DNA from: Leishmania martiniquensis
Taxonomy: Eukaryota; Euglenozoa; Kinetoplastea; Trypanosomatida; Trypanosomatidae
Assembly: GCF_017916325.1 (NCBI RefSeq)
Contig: NC_090164.1
Span: forward strand, 698,501 to 762,500
Length of the DNA: 64,000 nucleotides
Reading direction: 5' to 3'
Of the stretch, positions 23,001-32,567 are shown in pieces; the stretch's first letter is position 1, and the number at the start of each line of letters is the position of its first letter. The notes under the pieces are model-generated. The model made no database searches. It was not told the origin of the DNA and saw only the letters and a program-made list of their open reading frames with translations. Both the position numbers and the translations under genes were made by a program.

Positions 23001-23690
23001 AGCCACTGCCTCGGCCTCCTTGGCCGTCGGTGCGAAGCCCTCCCCGTAGCGCTCGCCGAACTCCGCTGGCAGTGGCAGTCGCCATCGAGCGTGGTACTGC
23101 GTCGTCTTACCACATCCCTGCACCTGCCGCACCTCCAGACCGATGACAGAAGAGGAGGGGGCGGCGCCGCTGGCGCCAGGCGCTGATGGCGGCAGCAGCC
23201 GTCTCACAAAATTACTCACCTTGGCCTTGGCGTACGAGTCGATGGCATCGATCGCCTCCAACGCTGGCGCAGCTGCGTCATTGGCCGTAGATGATATCGT
23301 GGAGCTGCCAGAAGCGGCCACCTTAGGTTCCGGTAGCAGCACCTCCACCTCCACATCAGACCAGTCGTCGGCGCCGCCCTCGACGCGCGTCGAATCAATC
23401 GATGTTACGCTTAGGGGGCGCTGCGACGATGACGACCGTGAGCGACGCTGCACCGACACGCTTGCGTAGGCCATCGGTAGCGAATGTACAAGTCGCAGCA
23501 TTGCTGCTTGAAGTGTTACGGCGCGGTGCGAGGAGGGAGCGAAACGCCTGTACTCCATGACGCAGCGGTGTTGCAGCGGAAGGGCGTGGCATGCCGGCTG
23601 CTGCCCCGTCGAGCTCCCGAGAGGAGCGATGCGGGGTACACAGGCATCTGCTTGCCTTCTCCTCACAGATACATACAAGCGAGGAGGCAT
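17082..23690 (-). CDS. Very large protein with repeated dsRNA-binding-like modules, REH2-like layout
   Basis: The frame opens with TTG at 23765; the first ATG is at 23690, giving about 2202 residues. The Arg-rich start (MPPRLYVSVRRRQ) and a later Met (MLRLVHSLPM) could each begin a mitochondrial presequence. At least four copies of one module are visible, at about residues 180-270, 345-475, 875-1020 and 1120-1220, with weaker copies near 585-720 and 1260-1340. Each has a strand ending in LPLP or VLPV, a GEG/GKR turn, then a helix of the form A-x(2)-HAE-x(2)-IDA-x-G followed by Q-x-KHA-x(3)-R-x(2)-GRW. This is the dsRNA-binding fold pattern of DEAH/RHA helicases such as kinetoplastid REH2. A segment near residue 1755 (LAHLILMGMLLGCVPWAVRAA) resembles the HA2 domain that follows helicase cores. 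No helicase motif I, II or VI is seen between about 1260 and 1750. An acidic run lies near 2060. A role in mitochondrial RNA handling is inference. Confidence 0.78.
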   Translation of the reverse strand: MPPRLYVSVRRRQADACVPRIAPLGSSTGQQPACHALPLQHRCVMEYRRFAPSSHRAVTLQAAMLRLVHSLPMAYASVSVQRRSRSSSSQRPLSVTSIDSTRVEGGADDWSDVEVEVLLPEPKVAASGSSTISSTANDAAAPALEAIDAIDSYAKAKVSNFVRRLLPPSAPGASGAAPSSSVIGLEVRQVQGCGKTTQYHARWRLPLPAEFGERYGEGFAPTAKEAEAVAAMHAERVIDALGFQLFQLSSKQRKHAEAARAAGRWAPMPEATTSSSTASSSGTPVTSAEVVPPPDTPSPPPLQLLELSARERQEKDLRIDRIQFIPVQRTGFAPFAFTLASPHHLDSSSHARIERFFRIHRTPFKSSLRLILLKSSRNGAASREDVGEDVNGRRNSATPQDVFLAQLILPLPARFGKRVAMGKASTRREAVLVACMHAELIIDAVGFALYPDNHEHQAAHAVECARMHRWCTQPGDCTYKYTAPSPPPMELVEEPHPSTVAPATMVTPERGSAASGVPLRVGAEDGITEVDGDGRNFGASPSSKRASEAQACSTPPSVESMLLQHQRAILAVRNFTDEPSLRDFEPARLLLERYVEPFVPRLATHAEAAARTSSISPTDSCLTALMLVEEMGQRDRRVFRATITVPLSTPSCEQAAQTSTPAPAAPEAASDTAQGVDIPSALPYTHSFVAIGVSYTIRLAESAAAVHALRTLAALNRLCLVHGNAAVVQALESFAMRAQIPLHDPAQPMLIPAQLPPQSLPAPVRVMEGFVGRIAASGLKLRDRRYLPTDMNVEIASSRFASRIPLLSEEAGTVACTLNREDDLLRELRVCQERLPRLQWDASPDADGRIIVSPDLDVRQSPTYNHTLPSIREPDVMATTRLRDYLERHGKSLELALSVVRVDDHPANSARHAFYVARVVLPVALRHRSKAKRKLPSADVSATGALASSPPAFSESPQSGPLQVSEYVAQGEGPTRDDAILLCAAHAEVLLDSAGLPFYDHALLQRKHADTARALGRWAPLVRGAASPPGALCRTPPPLRKVARESPAWACAQAQRCASAREALMSESVGPATPVPSPALPTRIPHSAPAAPAGATKVDDETLCDIARLQFVYHTDIDRRALRMVAEYFLHNGSDIHRMVRQYVVKHPKLGTIYRSIVEIPLPASYGKRYAVGCAAQKRQALFLCCKHALLILDALSIPVFNQYGRQRKYSRAAAVKGHDVPLGSKAPRKTDTPSPPGLYYLATCAAAKEKPPDVPKLPCLRDRKVLALWGIFVHHCASYVTRISETWVKEAVSAPVHPRVPRSNLVAENAALEMADKMPSDKFARRRLLELCRMAGLPDPTEDTPSQAVALSPNERRFVTFKELVGTPYTMRGVSDVTPAESRYRAYEHGIQLLLLVVRPNSSSVPTPRRSWWDGQQRTLCIYDSVRNQITPHGCLWLLRMWAAMHNPPLCVRVEMRRLDSPSEELGNVHARADDSSAAAISQLTPALPAHGPAGPLISYEGVAFITQLCDGNEKVLYHAACETTDPATTASAADSVHKALRQLLSDVQRAPTMQRLHRFLSQQPQLHIPSFRVLADPEEVVHRLHAQVCDAHKSTRTAQPIKPLEVGHLTARWTALTPHEEQTVSFYTSWCVEALQRWVGSASGAGGSAVATEGETESVRAQPKCLPSTLVSLLTSYGLARAAPRARMAWQEQDATSRPPSPGVPTPLAGALAVLCRCLPELPDVTEGEEKRKGAAVGQAPPSMTRLVERHRELPLQLAHLILMGMLLGCVPWAVRAAALVACAEHTLEWYDQQQLSHAAAGSSAASAPTPPPPSSRSVPYVSVDVTEAVLASLDATVPPLPKTVLRYASEVEQRLKDLWMEASAAAEAEGASPLPWLQSLAAWSACLEKTDVSGQSSTSPDALTATQRGTLRPLLQCAVSASAAPHAVWVRAVRVERGADAEEAGGDSAYGSLAEPRAPMEPLIFQSRRSAHYAAVRLSTSNPTQVEPAKAISAMTTCFAAFGCYAYPKAALVATTLEQERASASWSVSRAAEDDDSTAQTSNDGEKGAAEAVKDGEEEEDRDDLDDDGDVDVGQYVRVFGTCVSPLAAALVAAAPTRSASLPLHSSTPAKTDDTVVSGALRAVDENLPMLMTAFQETVPLLVNRHTSVPLLSGISAHLRSRVEATTPFSPEERNAISELFRLAVGTAADAASRGEEAV

Positions 23691-23695
23691 AGCAT
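23663..23695 (-). promoter_or_regulatory. Upstream ORF overlapping the start of the dsRBM-repeat gene
   Basis: The first ATG after the predicted splice acceptor (complement at 23693-23695) is five bases upstream of the main ATG and in another frame. It encodes ten residues (MLCLLACMYL) and stops at 23663. Scanning ribosomes would meet it first, so it may lower translation or favour a downstream Met. Confidence 0.45.
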
Positions 23696-25070
23696 GTGAT
23701 AAACAAATTAGTTGCCGCTCGTGAGCCCGCCACTCACTCGAAGGGAGAGGGAGAATGAAGTGCAAGCGCCGAAGGCATCAATGGCGACGTAATCACACAC
23801 ACACACAGACACACGAGCACAAGCGCCCAGGCACGCTCACAGCACTGAGGAAGAGGAGGCGGGATAGTAGAAGACGCGCCACCCCCCACCGTTAGGAGGA
23901 GAATCCGGGCACCACCTAAATATATGTATGTATTTATATATATGTATGTATGTATGCATATATTCGTTTGTTGCTCGGGGTGATGATGAAGGGGAGGGGA
24001 GGGAGGCAGTGAAGAGAGGGGGTGCGGGGTGGCATACATCAGGAAGGGTCGGCCACATGCATAAGAGCATGCGAGGCGTAGCAATACGAACGAATGAGTG
24101 GACAGAGGTCGAGGCGTGGCCACTGTCATCTGAATGAAGAGCGGGGGCTATCCAATGTGGGCAGGCCGAGGCGCGAACCACACGCACAAGCTGTGAAAAG
24201 CGGTATTGAGTGACTGCATGTCCCTCTCGATGTACGCGGAACGCATTCCGCGACAGGTGGTGGCTTATTGGTTGCGCTGAAATACTTTTTTAATGAGAAA
24301 AAGCAGAGGTGAATGCGCCTGTGTGTGTATGTGTGTGGTGTCTACGCGCGGGTGTGCCTCACCTGTACCAGTGCGAGTCATGCGTGCAGTACAGAAGCTG
24401 TCTGATGCCCCAACGCCTTTGTTGCATGGCTTTCTAGCTCAACCACCGACACACACTCATCCTGCCAGGTGTTCCCACACGACCTTTGGTGGCTCCGCGG
24501 CGCCTTCAGTCCACGTAAAAGAGGGAGAGGAGGAGGGATGCGTAGAAGCAAGTCCCAATACCAAGACAGAGGTGAACTTGGCCCGATCGCGAGGGGGGCT
24601 GAGGCAGTGGAACGGCTCCCAACCTTACATGTGTCCAAGAAAGCGAGCAGCCCACAAAGCAAAAGCGTCTCAGAACGTGAGCCGCCCAGCGCAGCGGGCT
24701 CCTGCAGCACACACTAGACAAGCACACATACGCAGACAAACAAGCCAGTACTCCAAGCCGCATACGCTTGCCTACATCACCACATCACGCATACGCCTGG
24801 CTCCTCTGTGCTATGCCTCACCTTATCTTCCCTCAAAGGATTAACCAATGCGGAAGAGAAGAGAAGGAATGCACACACACACACACACACGCACGCACAG
24901 AGAGAGGGAGGGAGAGAGGGGGGAGAGACGAGAGGGCGGTTCGAGGGGGCAGCCGTGGAGGAAGCGGCAGTGTTACGGAGAAGTGAGAGAGAGTGAGAGG
25001 AGGTGGGGAAGGAGGAAAGAAACAGCTGCTAGTGAGTCAACACAGCTTCCGCGCTACTATGCGACTCGTT
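23691..25070. other. Intergenic region with an AT-rich repeat, no gene seen
   Basis: Leader of the dsRBM-repeat gene and 3' UTR of the RING-CH gene. A TATG/TATA-type repeat covers about 23918-23962, CA runs lie at 23796-23812 and 24872-24890, and a long purine tract runs from about 24898 to 25020 on the plus strand. Confidence 0.55.
23738..23739 (-). promoter_or_regulatory. Predicted trans-splice acceptor AG for the dsRBM-repeat gene
   Basis: The coding strand has a pyrimidine-rich tract (complement of about 23740-23760) ending in TTCGAG. The leader would be about 47 bases before the ATG at 23690. Confidence 0.45.
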
Positions 25071-28000
25071 CTATACACCTGGATCCGCTTCCCCGTTCTG
25101 GTGCGCAGCCTCGGCCTCTCTGTCAGCCACGTCGTGTGAGTCGATGCTTTCCCAGTCGTCGTCAGACTCACCGTCGGCGCTGCCGTCGCCGCTCGTGCCT
25201 GACTCCGTGTAAGGCCCCACCATCTGATGCACGTCGTACTGCCGCTCAAACGTCTCCTCCACCAACGTGGGGTAGCTGCTCCAGAACAGCTGCGCCAAAG
25301 GACCTATGTAGACGATACCGACAATGGGCACGGCGAACACAATGGCGATGGTGAGGGCCATGCCAAAGACGACAGAGCGAGCGAACAGTGCGGGATTCCA
25401 GCAGAAAAAGCTCAAGGAGGCGGCCCCGACAAGAACCGGTAGCGCATTCCTCGTGACGCACAGGAGAAGAGTGCCGCACAGCACGGGTACGACCCAAACC
25501 ATGAAGGACGCCACGAGGAGAAAGAGAGCGGCCACTACCACGCGACGCAGCAGAAGGTAGGATGGGATGGCGGACTCTTCCACATACTCCTCGCGCCGAT
25601 CGAACCCCAGCGGCTCGACCATTGGGGGCAGGACAAGCTCGTCCTCGCCCTCCTGCTCCACGAACCCCTCCACCGCGCGAAGCTGCTCTTGGTCGAAGAG
25701 GTAGTCTTCCATGTGCACGACACTCTTACCGATCCAGCGAACCACCGGAAAGAGGATGCGTAGCTGTGCTCGCTGCAGCGGGTACACAGCGAAGCAGGAG
25801 ATGACCGTGGACACGACTGCCACGTACGTGAGGACATCGACAACATAGTTCACGATGGTGTTGCGCAGCAGCAGCAGAGACCACCACTCGAGTACGATGG
25901 CGCGCCAGCGCCCTATGCCCAGGTAGGGGTACGACAGCTGCAATGCGGCCATGTAGCACTTGACCGCACTCACTGTATGAGGCTCTACATGCACCGCGTC
26001 GTGCTCCGGGTAAAATGACTGTAACGTCGGCATCGCCTCGGGGCGGAGGACACTGGCCACGCGGCTCATGGCATCGTGATATGTGCGTCTCCACGTCTCG
26101 AGCAACATGTGATGTGCACGCACGGCTGAGGTGCGCTGGCGCTCTGACGCCATGAACGACGGTACCACAATCGCCTCCAGATCAACGAAGAGCCGCTGCT
26201 GCTGCGACTTCTCGGCCCAGCTTGCTGGGGAGGACAAGGCCATCAGCGTGTTGCACGCACCATCCTCTGATGTGGCTACGCGCAGCCACTCCATGGGCCT
26301 CTGCACGCGCTTCAGCGTGCTACGAAACCCCTCCGACGCCACCGCGACCTTCTTGGCGGATTTGGGATCGATGAGGTGAAAGAGGAAGACGGAGCGGTCC
26401 GACATGTTTCCCCAGGCCTGCTCCCACAGCTCTCGTGCGCTGAGGTTCACGGAAGTCGAGCTCACGGCGGTTAGCACGACAGAGTCGATGGCGCCGAGAG
26501 AGGTCGAATCGAGCGCTGGAGTCAGTTGCTCTCGTACTTGGGCAGCGTACATGGCACCGAAAGGGAGTAGTACCTGCTCCGCCAGAATACGCAATACTTC
26601 GGCGCGGCGCCACTCGTCAAGGCTGACGTCCACGCTGATGTCGTACCCGGTCTCCATCCCCAGGGAAAGCGACATCTTCAGCGGACGCCCCGTCTGCCGA
26701 ACCGTGCCGTCGCCCCACAGCAAGTCGCGGCACCCGAGCATTCCCCAAAACGGCACCCGCACAAAGACAAGCAGAACCAGCAACTCCACCACCGCAACGC
26801 GGAGAAAGCCGCGGACGATGCGGGGGGGGTCCGAATCGAACACCTGTGTAACGACGCAACGCCAATACCCCAGCACAGAGTCCCAGCGAGCGTCGAAACT
26901 GCGCACAAAGAAGAGGTCGACACCGTTCGCGAACAAGGGGCCCACCACCGTCAACTCCATCGCGGTGAGCAGCATCACCAGCACCGCACCCACCACCCAG
27001 TAGAGGGCCACTTTAAGAACTGTGAGCCCCTGAAAAAAGGCGAGGAAACCTCGATCGAAGCCGACGTCCACATATGGAGCGATAGCGTAGTGCAGCATCA
27101 TCCCTCCCAGCTCCGGCAGAGCGCCGTAAAAGAAAAAAGCGTCTACGAGGTAGACTTCGAAAAGTGTCCTCACCGCCTCCTGCGAGAGCTGCGGCACACG
27201 CTCCGCCACCTCGTACAAGCGCCGCTTCTGTGTGGCGAGGACGTTCCGCGTGTGACGGTAGCGCCAACTCGCGATGAAGCCTGCGAAGGCAAGCACCACC
27301 GCCGCCCTGCCCCAGAGAGAGCGCAACAGCAGCGTCAGTACAAGACCGTAGCCAAGCTGCTGTGCCGAAGAGGGTAGAAGTCGCTTGAAGCCGCCACCGC
27401 CAGCGCCAGACTTCAACCAGTGAATTGTATCGAATACACCATCGACGAAGGAAAGCCGATACAGTGTGCCATTGCCGCTGTCCGAGTCGCCATCATCGCT
27501 GTCGCTGTCGCTGCTCAGCAGCAGCTCGCCTACCGCCGCCATTGCATCTGCCCTAGCCCCGGGGCGACGTGCGTCAGGCGTATCGTCGCGGCGCAGAAGA
27601 TCATGCGCGGCCGCCGGGAGTGGGTCCCGTTCCCGTCTCCACCCTTCTGCGACAAAGCCATCTGGCAACCCGTCGCGAGGATGCGACTGCGGTTGAGGAG
27701 CAGCATTGCGAGCCTGCGCGTCCATGGTGCCCGCTCCCTCCCCAGCCCCCTCTGCTGCGTTACGCTCCTGGTGAGAAGGCAGAGGGTTTGTGGGAGGCAT
27801 TGCTGTCATTCGGGCCAGCTCTACCTCCTGAGCTTGCCTGGCGGTCTCGCGGGCGAGCCGAACCCGGGCAGCGCGGAAGTAGTGGTTCCACTTCCTCCAC
27901 CCCACCTCCACCGCGTTCAGCACGGTACACAAGACAAAGCCAAAGAGAATCGCATCGGCCCACGCCAAAAAAGACTCCGTCAAAGTGTACGCACTGTTCT

Positions 28001-28697
28001 CGTCCCCCCTTCCCCCTTGGCTGCCGAGCACGCCAGCTGAGGAGGCTGGGCTAAAGTCGCGCTCCGATGGCGCCGCAGAGGCGGCCATGGTAACTGACAC
28101 GGGCCACCAGAGCAGTGGCCAGCGATGAAAGCTGTAGACGAGTCCGAGCAGAAGCGGGACAATGACAAAGCGCAGAAGGACACAGCAAAGCGTCTCAGCG
28201 GACTCGAGGAGGAGTGGTTTAATCAAAAACCTCAAGAGGAACATGCGACGCTCCTGCGGCCTCAGCGGGAGTTTAGCGCCAGGGGGGTACTCGGAGTGGA
28301 CCAGCTGGTAGGAGGCCCCACAGCTCCGGCAGGCGCGGTTGCGCTGCTGAATGACCCAGCGATCAATACATTTTTGATGCACACACCCGACGGAACCACG
28401 GCAACGACAGCGGTGGGTGACAATCCGGTTGGAGGAGATGTTGGTGGTGTCGAAGCAAATCCAGCACTCTGTGGCGGGCCCCGACGTGGAGTTGCGGCTT
28501 GATCCAGTGAAGGGCGAGGCCTCCGCTGCAGAGCCTCGCGACAGTGTGTCTGCCAGGTCCTCCTCGGGCGACTTACTCCTTTCAGCATTGTCGTCCTTTG
28601 TGGCAGTAGAAGCGGATGGGGCCCCGGCGGTGGCGAGGGGCTCCATAGCTGCTTCCCGCCGCGCCTTTTTCGTCGATCGCCGTGGCAGCTCCTGCAT
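25071..28697 (-). CDS. RING-CH E3 ubiquitin ligase of the Doa10/MARCH6 type
   Basis: The ATG at 28697 gives 1208 residues. Residues 78-126 form a full RING-CH (C4HC3) finger: C78, C81, C97, C99, H107, C110, C123 and C126, with the W114 expected after the helix. Many hydrophobic segments follow, the first pair at about 150-200 and others spread to about residue 1130; I estimate more than ten. A low-complexity Ser/Asp-rich stretch lies between (SDSDSDDGDSDSGNG), and the C-terminus is acidic. An N-terminal RING-CH finger plus a polytopic body of about 1200 residues fits Doa10 in yeast and MARCH6/TEB4 in animals, ligases of ER-associated degradation. The smaller MARCH proteins have only two membrane segments and are far shorter. 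I did not locate the TD domain with confidence, so Doa10 identity rests on topology and length. Confidence 0.85.
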   Translation of the reverse strand: MQELPRRSTKKARREAAMEPLATAGAPSASTATKDDNAERSKSPEEDLADTLSRGSAAEASPFTGSSRNSTSGPATECWICFDTTNISSNRIVTHRCRCRGSVGCVHQKCIDRWVIQQRNRACRSCGASYQLVHSEYPPGAKLPLRPQERRMFLLRFLIKPLLLESAETLCCVLLRFVIVPLLLGLVYSFHRWPLLWWPVSVTMAASAAPSERDFSPASSAGVLGSQGGRGDENSAYTLTESFLAWADAILFGFVLCTVLNAVEVGWRKWNHYFRAARVRLARETARQAQEVELARMTAMPPTNPLPSHQERNAAEGAGEGAGTMDAQARNAAPQPQSHPRDGLPDGFVAEGWRRERDPLPAAAHDLLRRDDTPDARRPGARADAMAAVGELLLSSDSDSDDGDSDSGNGTLYRLSFVDGVFDTIHWLKSGAGGGGFKRLLPSSAQQLGYGLVLTLLLRSLWGRAAVVLAFAGFIASWRYRHTRNVLATQKRRLYEVAERVPQLSQEAVRTLFEVYLVDAFFFYGALPELGGMMLHYAIAPYVDVGFDRGFLAFFQGLTVLKVALYWVVGAVLVMLLTAMELTVVGPLFANGVDLFFVRSFDARWDSVLGYWRCVVTQVFDSDPPRIVRGFLRVAVVELLVLLVFVRVPFWGMLGCRDLLWGDGTVRQTGRPLKMSLSLGMETGYDISVDVSLDEWRRAEVLRILAEQVLLPFGAMYAAQVREQLTPALDSTSLGAIDSVVLTAVSSTSVNLSARELWEQAWGNMSDRSVFLFHLIDPKSAKKVAVASEGFRSTLKRVQRPMEWLRVATSEDGACNTLMALSSPASWAEKSQQQRLFVDLEAIVVPSFMASERQRTSAVRAHHMLLETWRRTYHDAMSRVASVLRPEAMPTLQSFYPEHDAVHVEPHTVSAVKCYMAALQLSYPYLGIGRWRAIVLEWWSLLLLRNTIVNYVVDVLTYVAVVSTVISCFAVYPLQRAQLRILFPVVRWIGKSVVHMEDYLFDQEQLRAVEGFVEQEGEDELVLPPMVEPLGFDRREEYVEESAIPSYLLLRRVVVAALFLLVASFMVWVVPVLCGTLLLCVTRNALPVLVGAASLSFFCWNPALFARSVVFGMALTIAIVFAVPIVGIVYIGPLAQLFWSSYPTLVEETFERQYDVHQMVGPYTESGTSGDGSADGESDDDWESIDSHDVADREAEAAHQNGEADPGV

Positions 28698-31600
28698 CTG
28701 CGCAAGAAATGCCTCTTCTGTTGAGTATGTACGTGCGAGTCTGCGTGAAGAGCTTTGGAAGTGGGGTGCCGAGCGTTGCTTTTCTTTTTTTGTTTGTTTG
28801 TGTTTGTGTTTGTGTGTGTGTGTGTGTGGTGCTGCGGCGGTACGTCAGCGAGGGGCACGCCCTCAAAGCTCCGGACACGAGAACGAGCAAAGGAGAGGAG
28901 AGTACAGCCAGGCATGCGCACCACAGAAGAGCGTCGCAATGGCAGAAGACGTGCGACAGGAAAAAGAGAGAATCGCTCCGTAGGCCGCCGCAGCCGCAGC
29001 GCAACCGATACAAACCGCGGCACTCAGCCAGTACGTGCGTGCACACGTGCCAACTTGGAAAAGGCGGTCAGCCCACAATAGGCGATGAGTCGAGAAAGAC
29101 AATAAAAAAAAAGACGAGAAAGACCGCAAATACAAAGGTTTGTGAAAGGTGCAAGAGGGGTACCGGGAGGGGGTGGAAATGTGAAGAATGGCGGCACAGC
29201 CAGCACGTAGGCCACCACACTGGCAAGACGAATCAACGAGGAGCAGGAGTGCCTTCGACGTTGCGCGCTTTGGTATCCCTCAAAGAAGAGATAAAGACGC
29301 GAAAGAACGCGAGCAAACGGCGAAACAAATGACAAAAAAAAAGAAGCGAACAACAGAGACAAGACTGCCGAAATGCTTTCACGATCCGCTGAGCTCGTCG
29401 TTGTGTGTGCGCACCAGCTTCCGTGCGCGTGAGCTATGCCTTTCTTCTCCAGACGCCTGTGCTTCCGCTACCCGCGGAAGCACACGGAACCAGCGAGTGA
29501 AAGAGAACAGAGGGATTGCAAGATTCGGTGTGGATCTCGAGTTTTGCGTGCCTGCGGGAGTGTGTGGATAGGTGGGAAGTAGGGCTCCAGCACACACACA
29601 CACACATTCACACGGACACGTATGGTGGTGCGTTGCTTTGTTGTTGCCCACAATCACGCAATATAAAGATGAGGTGAGCAGAGGAGCAAATGCCTTCCGC
29701 GAAGGAATGTGTGTGTGTGGGGGAGAGAAGGGGGGGGTGAACAGATATAAATATGTATGGAAAGGCGAGAGAAGTGGAAAAAAAAGGGAATGACCTTTGG
29801 TGAGAAGAGGCGACTCGGATGAGGGGGCGTCAGCAGATGCGTTCGTCTTCACGGTCAGACCTTACTTGCCTCCTCGCCTTTTCTCTTGCCCCTCGAAACG
29901 TCTGTGTTTTATAAGGACTGAAGTTGCTGATGACCTGTGCGCATATCGATGATGTTGGAAGAATTGTGGTGTGCGCAGGTGTGTGTGTGTGAAGAAGAGA
30001 GCCATGAAAATGCCACGTGCGTCGGGTAACGAGGTCGAGAAAGAAAGGGGGGAGGAGATCGAGGAGGTTGGCCCTCGGCGCGGAGCGCAGGAGAAGGAGA
30101 GGAAGAGGGAAGACGCCGTCCACGCGCCTGCGCAGAGGAGAGGTGATCCAAAGGCACCAACAGCAAAGCCGACACACAGCAAAACCAAAGTCACCCTCGA
30201 GACGCACCGCTGCCCATACACCCACACCCATCTCCAGAGAGGAGAGGGATGCCGGGCGAAGGGCTCGATGCCTCACGGCAACAAGTGACGCGTTCACGTG
30301 CGTGACAAGACATCTGCCCCTACACGCCGGAGAAATTCTCCAGATGCGTCCGGCACCACGGTGACTCGGTGAAGAGGTAACCTCTCCTCGCGGGCGTCTG
30401 CTCAGGCTGGCCTCCTTCTTGATTCTTGGCCTACTTGATTCCGCTCGACAACACAGAGAGGGAGAGGGGGAGAGAGACGACGACGGCGACGGCGACAACA
30501 ACAATAGCACACAAAGCAAAAGAAAGGCAGAATGAGGCGGCGTGCAGCCACTCCGTCCCCTCTCCCGAACGGTCCCGAAAAAAGGGGGCGGGACTGAACG
30601 AAGATGGCACGGAAGCACTAATACGAGAGAAGCATGCCCGTGGAGGGAGCGCTTACACACTCCGTTTCCCACGCCAGAGAGTCGACGCACGCGCCGCAGA
30701 AGAGGAGGCGATGGGGCCCAAGTAGATGCGGCACACAGAGCACCACGAACGCACACTACCACACATCGGCAGAGAAAAAGGTGAATGAGGGGGAATGGGG
30801 GCGAGAGAGAAAAGCCACGCGCGTTTTCTTCCATATGAATCGATGCAACTAAGAGAGAGGATGGAGGGAGGGGGGAGGCGGCTAGACTCTGCGCTCGTCC
30901 ATCATCGGATACGCCGACGTTGCAAAACGAAACGGCCATTCAGCACACTATCAGCGGCAAAGAGAGAGATGAGGAGTTCCGCGAGCGCTTCTGTTTCAAC
31001 GCGCAGCCTCTTCTGCTCTCCCATACAGCACAAACACACACACACACACATACATACACACGGCCTGTCCCGCAGACCCCATCGCGCGTGATGGTGGCGG
31101 TGCAAGGGAGCGGGCAGACACGCGCTACAGCAACGCCCGTCGACTCCGTCACCAATGAACGAGTCCTGGCCCCATACCCCATCCACCGCCCGCTACGCAG
31201 CACGCCTCACAGTCGGCCCCCACGGCGCTGATCGCCACGCGGTGGACCCCCTTTGGGGTGGCTCAGGCTCCCCATTGCCAGTGGAAAACCCGAGGGCTGT
31301 GTGAGGGAGGCTCGAGCCACACAGACCCCATACCTACTGTATGCATGGCACAGGCGCCTTCACTGTCGCGGGTGGCGCCGGCGCAACCACATCCAGGGCC
31401 CGACCGCCGACATGCGCAGCCGTCAATAGCTCTGGCCTCCCGATGCCGTGGGGGCTGGAGCCTGGCAACATCAGAAGTGATTGGGTGCTTGACGGGGATA
31501 GAAGGGCGGCATGGCCTCCTCCTCCCAGAGGGAGGGAGAGAGATGGGAGAGCTGAGCCCCTGCGAGATAGTACGCGCCGAGCCCCCACCCTTGTCGGAGC

Positions 31601-32567
31601 AGCGCTTGTTGCAGAGGCTAAAAAGAGTTCCCACATCACATCCACCTGTACGTGGGAGAGGGTTGTGGCAGCGCACAGCTGCTTGGATATTATCTGTACG
31701 TCATGTCTGGCGGCTTGACGTTACCCCGTCGGCCTTTCCCCCACGCTTCTCCTATTTCATGCCCAGCTGTCCCGACGTGCGCGTGAGTTTCTCGACTCCC
31801 CTGTCGACACCACGATCTTCCCTACTCGTCTATCTCCGTGTCACTCAGGGAGGGGGCGCGCGTGGTGAGCTGCGCGTATGTGCAGGTCCTGAGGAAGTAA
31901 GCAGGGAAAAGCAAGGAGAGGAACGACGTCACAGTACGTCTCGCAGGCTCACGTATTCCCCCACCACCTCTCGGCTTGCGGCCTCCACATAGCAGTCTCG
32001 CCTCACACGCAGCACACCCCTCAAGCCGATCAGCAAAAGCGCAACACAAGCGAAGCGCAAGAAAGAAAGTGAAAACAGAACGAAGCAGCGCCTCCAGCGA
32101 AGCGTGCACAGTACGGCGGGGGATCAGCATCATCCTTGACCGAAGCTGTGACAGCTGAACGGGCGGCGACCGCAGCAGAAACGAGAAAGAAGACACATGA
32201 CGCATGTGTAGAGAGTCGGGCGAGGGGGAGGAGCCTATCAGACGTGGAAAAAAAAATAGCGAGAAGAGTATGGCTGTGGCGCGTGAGGGAGGTGGGCGCA
32301 TCCTCACAGAGCACCGGCGCGGAGAAAAGAGGGTAAGAGAGTCTGACGCCAAAGGATAGCGTACGCACCCACACGACGAAAAGGGGCAGAGGTAAAAAAA
32401 CGAGAGGCAGCGTCACTGTATACAAGCCCTTCGCTTCCTCTCTGCCTCATGCGCCAGATGACCACGAAGACAGCGGCGCTGCGTGCGAGGGCCCTACGGT
32501 GCACATCCACGCAGCCGGCGCACGCACTGGCATGCGCAGGAGCCCTGCTGGGACCCGAGTTGTACAA
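28698..32567. other. Long intergenic region, no convincing gene
   Basis: About 3.9 kb. A TTTG/GT repeat covers about 28790-28830; CA or GT runs lie near 29590-29606, 29708-29720, 29980-29993 and 31030-31050. A 369-codon minus-strand frame from an ATG at 30939 (to 29830) consists largely of Leu/Ser/Pro and His/Thr runs and was not called. A possible degenerate retroposon lies near 31255-31625. Confidence 0.5.
31255..31625 (-). mobile_element. Possible degenerate SIDER-like element
   Basis: This stretch lacks the simple repeats of its surroundings. Its coding-strand end, with ACTGGCAATGGGGAG near 31262-31290 on the complement, resembles the end of the two near-identical repeats at 34904 and 41750, which read ACTGGCCGAGCAATGG there. 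A short C/T block also recurs. The match is patchy, and it could be unrelated UTR sequence. Confidence 0.3.

Noticed and set aside
23035..23115. A GCGKTTQ sequence in the dsRBM-repeat protein resembling helicase motif I
   Set aside because: It lies inside the first dsRBM-like repeat, in a position where other repeats have unrelated residues, and no other helicase motif follows at the right distance.
29830..30939. A 369-codon minus-strand frame starting at an ATG
   Set aside because: It is made largely of Leu/Ser/Pro and His/Thr runs that mirror polypyrimidine tracts and a CA repeat, has no domain or membrane pattern, and lies in a long intergenic stretch.
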